A program made the translations under genes and the position numbers. The notes beneath the pieces were generated by a model. The model made no database searches and had not been told where the DNA came from. It saw only the letters and a list, made by a program, of their open reading frames with translations. Shown here piece by piece: positions 12,475 to 23,843 of a stretch of DNA of 64,000 nt (position 1 is the first letter of the stretch; each line of letters opens with the position of its first letter). The DNA comes from Capsaspora owczarzaki ATCC 30864 (taxonomy: Eukaryota > Opisthokonta > Filasterea): the NCBI RefSeq assembly GCF_000151315.2, contig NW_011887292.1:2333181-2397180 (forward strand), given 5' to 3'.

Positions 12475-14540
12475 ATGTCCGGTGGCAGACATGAACGAGT
12501 GGTGGCCTGCATCGATGTGGATGCGTTCTTCATCCAAGCAGAGGTAGTGTGTGTGTGTGTGGGTGCACTGCTCATGCGTTCGTTCGATCGTTCCCGTCTT
12601 GCATGCAAAACTGAGTTCAGCGTTGGTGCTTGTTTGTGCGCAGATTCTCAGACGCCCTTGGCTTCGAGGCAAGCCCATTGCGCTGCAGCAGCACCAGGAC
12701 ATCATTGCGCTGTCCTACGAGGCGCGCGCGTTGGGCATCGCCAAGCACACCAAGCCGGGCGTTGTGCGCGCAACGCATCCTGAAGTGACCATCGTGCACG
12801 TCCCACTGCGCGGCCTCGGGAAGGCCACCTACCGCGACTACCGATTGCTGTCCATTTGCGTGTTTGACGTTGTGCGCAGCTTTGCCACGGCTGTTCCGAG
12901 CGCGCCAGTCACGGTGGAGGTGGCCAGCATTGACGAAGGCTACCTCGACCTGACCGCACGCGCCAAGCATCTCATGGTGCAGACGATCGCGCAGGAAGCA
13001 TCCAACGAGCGGCTGCTCCATCGCCAACGGTATGACGACGGCGAGCAAGTGCATGGCGGCGTGTTGCCAAGCGGCGGACCATCCAATCTGCTCGAGGCCG
13101 GCGCCGTTCTGATCGCTGAGCTTCGGGCCGCCATCCTCTCGGTGTTGAGCCTCGAGTGCTCTGCGGGTATCGCGCACAACAAGCTGCTCGCCAAACTCGC
13201 AACACGGCTGGCAAAGCCGAACGGCCAGGTGGTTGTGGTCAACTCCAATCCCCTGCTGCTGCTGCAGGAGGCAGGGTCACCAATCGAGGCGTCCTGCTTC
13301 GGGGAGGTCGCCCAACGCGGCACTGTCGCAGTGGATGCCATGCTCCGGGGACATTCCTGTTCGCAGCATTCCATCGTTTGGCGGAAAAGTGACAGACACA
13401 CTCAAGACGGTTGGAATCGAAACCGGCGGAGATGTGCTGCGCGCCCCGCCTTCGTTCCTGGCCTCCTTGTTTGGGGCCTCGAGCCCTACTCCAGCGAGTC
13501 TGTTGCGAGCGTGCCGGGGAGAAGACGACTCGGAGGTGGTTGACCGGGGCCTCATCAAGTCAATCTCGTCGCAAATGGCGCTCACGGCGTGGGCTCGCCC
13601 GCGTTTTGGCGGCGGACCAACGGCCACCATCGAGCCTGTGGGCGTCTCTGAAGACATTTCCCTGTTCATCCGAGAGCTGGCTGAAGATCTCGCCGAGCGC
13701 ACCCTGGAAGATCAAATCGTCCACTCCCGGCACCCGTCCACTCTGACTGTTGCGTATCGCGTGGACGACACTTGGTCGCGGAGCCGCACCTTCCCGTTCC
13801 CCTTGCAGGCAATGAATATGGTCGAGATTTCCGTTTCTGAGCTGACGCTCGGGCCGGTGGTGCTGCGCCCTGCCCTGTCGTCCGCCGCCAAGACGGCGCG
13901 ACGTCCGCTCCCAACCAGCCCAACCAGCGAGGCGCCAGAGACGACTGCGAACGCCGGCGTCCCCACGCCCTTCGCGTTCCCCGGATTTGAAGAGTTTGTT
14001 GCCAAGATTACCAAGCTGGGAGTCGATGCGTACACGGCGTCGCTCGATGTTGGCGACGTGGGCAATCTGACCAGCCTGTCACTCTCTGCGCTCAATTTTT
14101 TGCCCGATACCAATCTCATTACCAATTTCTTTGGCAAGACCCGGGAGCCAGCTGCGGCTGCTGTTGGTGTGGCAAGGGAGCCAGCTGCAGCTGCTGTTGA
14201 TGTGGCAAGGAGGTCGAATTCGGTCGCCAGTCACCAACGAGGCGATGCTCTCTTCCGGCCCAGCTCCAGCAAGCCGACAGATGGTAATGCGAGCGCAGCG
14301 GTCGACTTGACCTCTGCGCAACTGCTCCACTCTGCGCAGGTTTCGCGAAGCTGTGACGACAATCCTCGTGCTGCTGTCCTCGTCCGCGAGTCTGCCAACG
14401 TTGGGGAAAGCTCTGCCGCACCAATGCCAATTCGAGCCAGTGTTCGGAGACTTTGGGAAGAGGATGCCGTCCAGAGTGAGCGTTTGAGCCAGCACTCATT
14501 TTTCAAGCGATTGGCGATGAATGCGCGAGTCGACGGCTGA
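12475..14540 (+). CDS. POLH: Translesion DNA polymerase eta (Y family)
   Basis: Replicates past UV photoproducts. Exon 1 is 12475-12543 and exon 2 starts at 12644. Motifs are the metal-binding CIDVDAFFIQAE, SYEARALGI, and SIDEGYLDLT, where family members usually have SIDEAY. Then come ECSAGIAHNKLLAKLAT and, in another frame, IPSFGGKVTDTL, corresponding to the helix-hairpin that follows the palm. The frame changes between about 13229 and 13366. Two GT-AG solutions keep it open: 13276-13366 (624 aa) or 13229-13331 (620 aa). The tail carries two PCNA-interaction-like motifs, NLITNFFGK near 14117 and LSQHSFFKRL near the C-terminus. Between them lies a 33-bp in-frame duplication. An AATAAA signal lies about 160 nt after the stop. 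Confidence 0.9.
14143..14208 (+). repeat. Two tandem 33-bp units inside POLH
   Basis: Two nearly identical 33-nt units (14143-14175 and 14176-14208) each encode an 11-residue Ala-rich block beginning REPAAAAV. They lie in the unstructured tail next to a PIP-box-like motif. Confidence 0.85.
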
Positions 14541-14697
14541 TGCTGTGCGGGCCTAGATTGGACGTCATTCCTGTTAACAGTGCGTACTGACCCTTTGCAA
14601 GAGGACATGCACTTTTGGTTGGCTTGTCGAAGAGCTGCCGAGCGGGACGAGTTTGTGTGTTTTTGCGTTTGGTGTCGTCCAACGAATACCCTTTTGG

Positions 14698-14703
14698 AAT
14701 AAA
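14698..14703 (+). terminator. AATAAA polyadenylation signal after POLH
   Basis: Canonical hexamer 158 nt downstream of the POLH stop codon, on the gene's strand, with T-rich sequence following. Confidence 0.55.
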
Positions 14704-17453
14704 TTGCTTTTTTTTTAAGGATGGAAGGATTCTGACTTTCGCGGAACTTGGTGCTGCCTGTTCATTTTGGACGACAATGTCATCTTGTTCATGTCGTAAT
14801 GTCCGATCAGTCTTTTGCACAGTGGTCAGTTTTCCTGCCGTCGTTGGTTGGTTGGTTGCAGTTCAACGGCTCCGCTGAGAACGCAAGCAAGCGAAACTCA
14901 ACTCGAAGAAACGCACACGCGGCTCGAATGGAGCAGAGGAAGACAAAGGGTGAAAACAGGGGTGGGCAGAGGACGGGATGAGCCACGAAAACCGCAACAA
15001 GGAAAGCTGCGCGGCGAAGTGCATGAGCAGGTGTGCATTCAGCCCCATGAGAAACCACGCAGCCGTGTTGATCCGCGCTTGTTGACGAGCGTGTTTCTGA
15101 GGAAAATGTCCTTTTACCTCTTCCCCCCTCTGAGGACATGGGAAGGGGGGATCAGCAAGGAGGCAGGAGATGGTCAGCCCGTCGTCGTCGTCGTGGTTGT
15201 GTGGTTTTTTTGTTTTTTTTTTTTTCTTGTTGGTTTTTTCTTTTTCTTTGCGAATCTGGCGGTCTCCATCGCTTTGGACCCCCCTTTCGCCTCTCGTTTT
15301 CGTTCACCAATCGCCGCGCAACACAGTCTCGTCCCCTTTCCTTTGGTGCTGCCGAGAATGTGATGTGAATCTGTGCGTGTGTGTGCGCGCGCGTGCTGGT
15401 GTGTCCAGAGCACATCAGATTGATCTCGAGTAAAACCCTGCAAACCCAGCTCTTTTTCTCCACCCCGCTGGGCGGGTGGCGGTTTTGGTCCTGCTCGGTG
15501 CACTCGTGGAACGATCGGCTGTTTGTGTTCGTGGTGATCACCCGCGTCCGCTCGTTGCAGCCAGTGCTGCTGGGGCTTGGTGGTCAACCCATCCTTCTGC
15601 TCCTGTATTTGGTTTTAGCGAGCGACGTTTCGTCGTCCTACTCTCTCCCTCTCCCCCAGCTTGACTGCCATGCAATGTTGCTCTCTCTGTGGGCTCATTG
15701 TGCAAGTCGTTCCCTGCGATTGAAGTGAGAGCCGCATCAACCACAACAGGGCGCCTGCATCTCGCCGCCCTGTTTTTTTGCTGTACTGTTGCGGTTGAAC
15801 GGAACCAACTTTTTTTTTTTTTTTTTTTTTTTTTTGTGAGATCAACACTTTCCCCCCCCCCCTTTTTGCTTTGCTTGAGTCGCGTAGTGAGGCTTCACGA
15901 TTTACACGATTGAAAATAACAGAAACGATACACGGGACTGTTTTTTTATTTTCTTCTTCTTCTTTTTAACGTCCGTGTGAGTCGAGCTTGCCGTGCCATT
16001 TGTACTCAATCGTCTCGTTGAATGATGTGCTATTGACAAGCGCCAATTCCAAAAGCCAGTGGAAGTCTAACTTGCTCGGGGGTTGCGGTAGGCAACCAAT
16101 TGTCACCCTTATTTTTTTTATTTTTTTTTTTCGATGCGAAATTCTGCGGCTTTTTTTCTTCTTCTTCTTCTCTGATTGATCTGGGTATCTGAGTTGGTTT
16201 TTGCTCTTGAATCCATTTCCACATGATCCAACACATTGCACTATTTGTACAGCGCTCACAAACAACCTCCTCCAAGCTGCTTGACGCACTCTCGTTGTTC
16301 CATGTCTCACTTGTGATTCGCGCCACTTTTGATGCAAAGTTCGTCTGACTTTTTCCCAGTTTTTTTTTTTCTTTTCTTTGGTGTATTGTTTTTTCCTGAT
16401 TCGGTCAACAGCCCACTGTTCCATTTTGTACCTCAGAGTGAGTGGTCATTGTTTTCTTTTGCCCTTTTTGACCAGCTTCCCAAACACGGCGACGCGAGCG
16501 CGCGGTTTCGGATGTTCTTTTCGTCGGTGCTGTCCGAGCAGCCATCTGGCTGTGCCCCAAAGCACAGAATCAACCCTGAATCCTGCGTGTTGTGTGCGCC
16601 TTTGTGGGGATGGGAGGGAGGCTCGGTGAGTGATGCTGGCTCGGTCAAAATGAGCATGCGTTTTGTTGCGACGTGAAACACGGTGACCGCGTATGTGAAC
16701 GCTGTGCTTTTTTGCGTGCGTTCTCCGCCAGCAACTTGAGCCCATGCTCGTCGGCCTCGAACAAAAGCGCTCTCCGTCTCGTTGCTCAGTGCTGCCATGA
16801 GCTTTTGACACAGTCGCATTGCGCCGTCCACGGCGACTTGAGAGGGAAACTCGGTTTGTTTTGGTTGGCGTTCTTGTGCTTATTTTGCATAGGGTTTTTT
16901 TTTTCTCTTCGTCTTCTTATCCATTCGCGAATCCGCTTCGATCCCGACTTGCAGCACACATGTCGGCACTCGCTTGGCTGTTGCTGTTCCTCGTCCCCTC
17001 GTTGGCCGGGGAGGGGCTTTTTGAGCAAAAAGTTCCGTTGTGTACTTCAACGCCATTTCTGTTGAGTTTTCGATTTTTTTTTTTGTTTCGTTTCTCTTAC
17101 CACAGCTGCGACACCACACCGCACCGCGACTTGTTTGCTCTTGCATTTTATTCGGAACAACACCCTCTGCAATTTTCCTTTTCCCCCTGCGCTCCATCCA
17201 CCCAACCTCGTATCTTGTGTATCCTGCCTGCTTTGTTGCCCTCGTTGGTATATTGTTGTTCTCGTCGTGCTCCTCTCACGCCTCGTCTCCTCTTATTCTC
17301 TCTTATTGCAGGTACTGCCAGGCTTGGTGTCTGTTTGGTTGAACTCGGTATCTCTCCAATCAACCCTCCAGCTCTGCTCGACCGCTCCTTTTTTTTGTTT
17401 TTGGTGTTTTTTTTTTTGGCGTTTCTTGCTCGTTCCGTCGTTGGCTTTATCGA
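14704..17453. other. Long gene-free stretch upstream of the RUNX gene
   Basis: About 2.75 kb, most of the largest gap between genes here. It has no reading frame with codon or domain character. The long hydrophobic frames (for example 16819-17457) arise from T-rich sequence. It contains several poly(T) runs (15200s, 15810-15835, 16100s, 17080s) and a C run near 15852. A possible 5' UTR splice acceptor (TCTTATTGCAG) ends at about 17311. Likely content is the RUNX promoter and a spliced 5' UTR; that is inference. Confidence 0.5.
15810..15835. repeat. 26-nt poly(T) tract
   Basis: Uninterrupted T run in the gene-free stretch upstream of the RUNX gene. A neighbouring C-rich run starts about 15 nt later. 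Confidence 0.9.
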
Positions 17454-18242
17454 ATGAGCATCGCTGCAGCATCACCGACAAGCTACACTTCGCCGAGCAG
17501 CGGACTGCGGCGGACGACGAGGCTGCGTTCCAATCCGCACCATAGCGGCAACGAAGATGAGGACGATGGCGATTACTCGGCAGGGAAAGGCCGGGCAAAA
17601 CGCGCTGCCCGACCTGCCAGCGGCCGCGGGGACGACAGTGACGAGGAAGGCGATGTCGACCACTCTGCCACTGTGAGTCAAACAGACAATCCGTACATTT
17701 TTGTCGTCGGTCTGCCCAAGCATTGGCGTGCAAACAAGGCGCTGCCAGCCACCTTCCGCATCGGCATTCATCCGGGCTATAAGGTGGCGAACGGCACGCA
17801 AGTCATCTTGCACGCCAAGAACGATGAAGTCGGTCAGGCTCAAATTAAGGGCGGGATGACTGTGATTCAGGACAACGCGGCGTTGTTCACCGACCTGCGC
17901 TTTGTCTCGCGGTCGACCTCGCGCAGCGGCCGCGGTAAGCGATTCGACCTGCTCATTTCCATCCTGTGCGAACCGCCCATGTACGCCACTGTGATGGAAG
18001 CGCTGAAAATCACCGCAGATGGCCCACGCGTTCCGCGTTTCCACAAGGAGGGCAAGTCGCCCAATCTTGGTGTTCTGAAGGCGCCCGACACGACCCAAGA
18101 CAGTCCGATGAAGCCGGCATTTGCGCCATCCCAACAACGCCAGCAACCGATGCCTCAGCAACAGCAAGCCCCGCCTCCGCAAGCGCAGCTGCTGCAGCAA
18201 ACCGCTCCTCAGCTTGGTTTGCAACTCCAGCACCCACAACAA

Positions 18243-18274
<32 letters not shown>

Positions 18275-20658
18275 ACAGCCGCAACAGCAGCAACAACATC
18301 CCTTGTCGCTCAACAACATGTATGCCCTTCCTCACAACCCGGCCAACACCACACCCGTGCGACAAAGGACTGTGCCTCCGCCCTTGGCAAGCAGTGCTGG
18401 CTCTGCAGGCAACATGGCCGGTGCTGCTGGTATTGCAATGTATGGCACGCAGGGAAACTTTTTGACGTCCCCTGGCTTTTTCGCTGGCGAGTTTACGCCT
18501 GGGTTTGGTAGTGCCATCACTGGTCAATGGTTGGGCAACCCTTCCGGCGCGGGAGTCACCCGCGGTACGCCCCTTCCATCTCCGGGGCTCTTTGGACCTC
18601 AGGTACCGCTACAGACGCCGCAAGGCGGGCAGGGAATGTACTATTCCACCGGCCACATCCCCATGCCTCCCCAAAGCGGCCAAATGCTCCAGCCGCCACC
18701 AGTCCAGCAACCGCAGCCACACCATCTCCAGCAGCCGCAACAACAACAACAACCACAACAACAGCAACAGCAGCAACAGCAGCAGCAGCAGCAGCAGCCA
18801 CAATCGCAACCACATCACCCGCAGCAGCCAGGCATGCACCAGTTCCAGCCACCCATGCCGCCGGCGTTCAATGTCGGTGGTGGCCACCCCCAACAACAGC
18901 AGGTCAATTCGCAGCACCTTTCACATCCGCCACATCACCAACAACCCGGCCAGCACGGCACCCCTCTCCCCACGCCAATGTCAGCCACCCTCCATTTTAA
19001 CTTTCCTGCCTCCGCTCGCGAGACGGCCATGCTGGAAGAATCGGCGAACGTTTCGCGGTGCTCTATGATTGTCGAAACCCAGTTGACCGGCTTGTCGCAA
19101 CGCGCCCAGAATGCACTCAACGCGTGCACGCATTCGATGCTCTCCATTGGGAGCTGTAACGAAGCCCTCATTCCTCTGAATGAGGCATTGTGGAATCTGG
19201 AGGTAAGAGAGTTCAATCGTCTTAAAGAACAGACTGTCTGTTTCGCCATGGCTGTTTGACTCATTTAATCGATCTGGGGGAGGTGTTTAGAACGCAAAAC
19301 GAGCATTTGACGCGCCCACTGCTGGCTTCGGCGCTGCCTATGAAGAACTTCGGTAGAGATACATGTTTTGTTTTGTGGAGTGTTTGTTTTCGGCTGGGTG
19401 CTTCATTGAGATGTTTTTCGGCGTCCTATTCTAATTTGATCTCTCATCTTTGTTGTTGGTTTTTTTGTTTGTTTGTTTGTTTGTTTGTTTGTTTGTTTGT
19501 TTGTTTGTTTGTTTGTTTTTGTTTCTCCCTTGTTTCCTTGTTTCCTTGTTTCCTTCTCTTGCGCGCAGACAACTATACAAGAACGCACGCGAATCTCTTG
19601 TCACCACCATGGATCATTTGCAGAACGCAATCCATGCACAAGAGAAATTGCATCACCAAACCACCGGCGGCGTGCCTCCGTCGCCCGGTACCCTCAACCG
19701 CGGTGGTAGTTCCGGTTTGGGCGCTGGGTTCCATCGGCTTGGTCTGAGCGGGGCATCAACTGGCTCTGTTCAGCCGTCCTTCGGCATGACGACTGCTGCT
19801 GCAGCAGCATCCGCGCAAGGCTTCCCCGTCGCCGTCAGTGGCGCTGCTGTCGGTCGACCGTCCATTGCTGGAAGCGACACTGGCTCGTTTGTCGTGCCAA
19901 ACCGAATTGGAACTGCCAGTGCCATGCCTGGCTCGACCGAGCCGCTCGTGCCCACTTTTGCGGTCGAACTGGTCGAGAAAAGTGTCCGCGAGCGCCTGGC
20001 TCCGATCGGCAATGCCTCTGCCAGCTCCCTTTTCGTCACGCACTTTGCCTTTTGCCGCCCCTCCGACAAGTGCATGATGCCCGCCGACCACCTCATCGCT
20101 GCCCGCGATGGCGTCATGCTGGTCGGTCTGTTTGCGACAAACGCATCCGCCATCAGTGAGCAGCTCGCGCACACCTCCTTGGACACACTCGCCACGCGCT
20201 CACAATCGCCAAGCAGCAGTGGAGGCGTGATTAGCGCCGCTGTTCATTTGACCCGCATTCTGGATGCAACCCAGATCAGTGCTGGAGCCGACTCAGCCAA
20301 CATGCATCACCTCCAATTCCTGCAACTCCGCACCGAACTTGGCGAGATCCGTATCGCTGGCCCGCGCGAGCAGTACGCCGGCATGTTTGATCTGTTGAAG
20401 GTCATGCGCACTTTTGCAGGCGAGTCTGCTCCGCCGCACGCCGCTGGCAGCAAGCCAGGACTGGTGTTGCCTGGCGAACGCCCTGGTCTCACCATCGAGC
20501 CTCCGTCTCCGCACACTGCTGAAGCGGTCGCAACCCTGATGAACTACGCCGGCACGCCGCGATCTGTCAAGCGTGATGCTGGAATGTTGGAAGAGTCTGC
20601 TTCCTCGGAAAGCGCGGCCTCCTCTGGCTCCAACAAGCGGATACGTATGGACGCGTAA
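17454..20658 (+). CDS. Runt-domain transcription factor (RUNX family)
   Basis: Sequence-specific DNA-binding factor. Exons 17454-19202, 19291-19352 and 19569-20658 encode 966 aa. The Runt domain occupies roughly residues 79-205. It contains LPKHWRANKALP, TDLRFVSRS, SGRGKRF and ALKITADGPRVPR, so the DNA-contact arginines and the K-T-D-R-R set of the final strand are all present. Compared with animal RUNX, a short insertion (about four residues) separates FVSR from SGRGK in the DNA-binding loop. After the domain come long poly-Gln and Pro/Gln stretches, then a helix-rich segment (residues ~520-640). The last part is a further apparently folded region in exon 3 (from about PTFAVELVEKSVRERL) that I do not recognise. 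There is no C-terminal VWRPY motif, so Groucho-type recruitment is not expected. Intron 2 carries a (GTTT)n repeat. Confidence 0.93.
19463..19519. repeat. (GTTT)n microsatellite in RUNX intron 2
   Basis: About 13 tetranucleotide units inside the second intron, shortly upstream of the acceptor at 19568. They supply part of a long pyrimidine-rich region. Confidence 0.9.
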
Positions 20659-21080
20659 AGTGTTTTTGTTTGCGCAAGGGATTTTTCCTTTTTCCCCCTC
20701 CCTTCCTTCTGCTTTCTGCCTTCTCCGATTCTTTGACTTTTTTTTTCTTTGTTGTTGGGATGTGATGTTTTGTGTTTTGGAATTTGTAACATTTCGAAAC
20801 GAAGCCTGGCCTGCTGGTCGGTATTGTTTTCAAGTGTGAACGGATGGAATTTCATACAGTCAAGCGAAGCGGGTTGGTCTTTGTGGTTTCATTTGAATGA
20901 AAGGAGCTTGAAAAAAACAAACCAACAAACCAAAACAAAAAACAGTTGCTCAACAAACCATCACTAACTAAAAAAAAAAAAAAAAAAAAAAAATAGCCCG
21001 CTCCATCATCCATAGGCGCATTCAAACAATACATGCACATGCATCAACAACTCTAACAAAACAACCAAAAACGAGACAAA
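20659..21080. other. Convergent 3' region between RUNX and the GPCR
   Basis: 422 bp between the two stop codons, rich in T then A. It includes a 24-nt poly(A) run at 20970-20993. No coding frame is supportable; it should hold both 3' UTRs and cleavage sites. Confidence 0.5.
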
Positions 21081-23843
21081 TCACACATGGGGATTGTTGA
21101 GCCGCAGCAGATGAGAACGCAGGGCCTCCGTCTCCTTCAGCAAACGAGCATTTTCGTTGCGCAGCGCGCGGAGCTCCTTGTGATCAGATTTGCCACTGGT
21201 GCGAGCGGGAGCACCACTCGGTCCAGCGGCCGACGCGTTGGCGCTGCTCTGCTTTGGGGCTTGTTGAGTCTCAGACTCCGATCCTCCCTTGCTCGACATC
21301 TCGATATCCTGCTTCTCTTTGGCAGACGAGCGGTCCCCACCAGACAATGTATTGTTGTTGTTGGGACGGGGCGTGGAGGCACCGCGGTAACTGCTGGTGC
21401 TGACTTCGCCGCCTTTGCCCTTGAGGGTGAGGTAGAGCTTTGGCACAAACAACAGGCCGACAATGATCGGCACAGTCAGCAAGACCTCGAGCGCCTCAAT
21501 GATAAAGAAGAAGGTGGCGTTTCCCGTGGTGGCGCGCAGGATGATTTGCAGAATACTGGCCACAACAATCCAGTTGTAGACGGAGAGCGCGATGAACTTT
21601 GATTCGTTGAACGCCGATGGCGCCTTGCGAACATTAAAGCAAACCACCGCAAGCACGCAGAGCGCGACGAGCTCGATAATGTACATGGCATTGTCCCACC
21701 AAGTAATTCCACACACTTGATAGCTTTGGTTGCCCGAAACCATCGTGTCCGGGTGCGAAGGGTTGACCACCGTCCACACGATGAGAATGCTGACCACGAA
21801 TGCGTTCATTTCAAGGAAGCGGTAGAACAGCCGGCGATCGCTCAGGGGGGTGGACCGAGACACGGTCACTTGCTGGAAGACGCGTGCGATGCGGTAGGTT
21901 TTGAGGAAGAGCGCGGCAAACATGACGCCAAAGCCGAGGTGGCGCATCCAAACGCGGGCTGTGCACTGGCTGGAGGAGGGATCATCCGAGTAGTCGAGGA
22001 AAATCCAGAGCATCGACATGACGGCGCCAAGCAAGATGAGTTCGAGGTACACGGGGCTGGCAGACTGGATGATGCGAACGCGGCGGAAGCCCCAAACCAT
22101 CACCGCCATAACCACGCACAGCATCACGACAAACCCGGCGAGCACAAAGAGAGCGACGCGAGCTCCTGGTGCGGCCGTTGACGGGGTGACGAGCGTGTTT
22201 GGATCGGGCAAACCCCGCTCCCAAAGAGCACGATTGTCCTTCAGCCAGTCACAAGCGGCATCCTCAAGTGTCGCGTTGTGGTAAACAAGTGCGGCAACAA
22301 TGTTTTGCTGGTCGAGTGCAGTGTAGGAAAACTGGCTGATGAAGGCGTGAGCAACCGAGTTTTTGCGCTTCAAACCAGTCCAAGCGAGTTTTTTCAGAAT
22401 GTCCGACTCGTAGTCACAGTTGTAGCCGTCACCGACTGATGATTTGAAGGGTCACACCACAAAGGACGTTGCGCGGCAGGTGGGAAGATTCAACAACCGG
22501 AAGATTCAACAACGGGAATTTCACAACAACATCGCAAGCGATTCAGAACAAAGTGAGCACAAGTCCGACCACACTGCACTGCACGCACGCAGTTAGGCTC
22601 AACAAGGCATTCAAGACAGGCCACTCACGTGCGTTGCAGTCCTCGCTATAGTCGGGTAGCTGAACTCGCTTCAAGCCGATGCCGGAAAGTGGTGAGAAGA
22701 CAGGGTGCGGGACATAGAATTGCATCATGAAGGGCTTGCGAGCAGCGTACGCCACGGCCATGTTGCGAACCATCGCGGCTTCGACATCCCCGTTATCCTC
22801 GGGCAGCATGGGAATCTCGGTCACGTTCATTGGAAGCTCAAGGTTTCGGACAATGGTGGCATCGATCGGACTCCAGCTGGGTGGCGCGGTCCAGAAGGTG
22901 ATGAGGTTTGTATTGTTCTCCTGAAGGCGGCTGAGTTCGCGCACTTGGTCAACGAGGATTGCAAGAGCATCGTAGCAGGCTTGTAGGGTGGCAGATGAGT
23001 TGGCTGGGTTGCACGTGTCGCTGGCGAGCAAGTCTTCGACAGACTCCGCAACGGTGAGCGGACTCGTTGAGTCCGAGACGGACGTGGTAGACGAGTTGAT
23101 CACTGGAAGCTGAAAGATGGCCACAGTTTCGGCAAAGCTGCGAGGGAAGGAGATGGAGAGACGGTGAGCGACGCTTTCGCATTGCCATGTCATGAACGCT
23201 GCCCATCGTTCTTTGACATACTAGTAAGCGTCGTATTGGGTCATTGAGCGACTCAGTTCTGCCACATAGTCGGGAATGTACCAACCGTAGCGGCCAATAA
23301 CGCCGAGCGGGCCAACTGTCCAGGCAACAAGTTGGCGTTGGTCAGTCAGACAAAAATCAAACAGACAAAAGGTCTGTCGAGTGCTTTCTCTCAACACACT
23401 GTAAACGTACCATACTGAACCGAGCCACGAGCAACATAGTGAGCCAATACATCTTCCATCGCCCATAGCTCCATGTATGCGTCCAGGTCTCCGCGGTCCA
23501 TCATCTCAAAAACGACCGTATCGTCGGAACCAATGTCGATGATCGAAGCGGGAATACCAAGCTTTTCCTAAAGAGTTCAGCGGGTAGCAGGAATTAATTC
23601 AACGATTTGCCGCCCGAAAGCAAAAGAAAAAAAGAACAAGGTGTGTGTATGTCGGGGGAGGGGGATTGCACAAGGCGAAACGAGTGGTGACTTTTTGCTT
23701 GTTTTTCCTCCATTTTTTCATTCTTGTTTGACAACTGGGACGGGTTACCTCGAGTAGAATTTTGGCAACCAAGTTGTTGACACGGGCTCCATTCCAATCA
23801 CCTTGGCCCAGACGAATGGGCTCGAGATCCGTACGGAGGACAC
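21081..23843 (-). CDS. Class C GPCR with OpuAC (betaine-binding type) ectodomain
   Basis: Five joined exons, complement(21081-22435, 22629-23137, 23222-23315, 23411-23567, 23749-23843), are open for ~736 residues; the first exon with the start codon is not found. Residues encoded from 23843 to about 22215 match the OpuAC type-II periplasmic-binding fold of glycine betaine ABC transporters. Evidence is GDWNGARVNNLVAKILLE, MMDRGDLDAYMELW, VGPLGVIGRYGWYIPDYV, FMMQFYVPHPVF and EDAACDWLKDNRALW. Next comes a class C seven-helix core (about 22163-21429). It has TM3 following CTARVWMRHLGFG and TM7 ending FVPKLYL, as in GABA-B and glutamate receptors. The tail has low complexity and then a heptad-rich coiled coil (ELRALRNENARLLKETEALR), like the GABA-B dimerisation helix. 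A surface receptor for a betaine-like or amino-acid ligand is inference. Confidence 0.88.

Noticed and set aside
16819-17457. 212-codon hydrophobic plus-strand frame that looks like a multi-pass membrane protein
   Set aside because: Phe/Leu/Ser richness comes from T- and CT-rich non-coding sequence upstream of the RUNX gene; no conserved motifs.
17472-18527. 351-codon open frame on the minus strand
   Set aside because: Antisense to the Runt-domain exon; poly-Leu runs are the reverse of the poly-Gln repeats.
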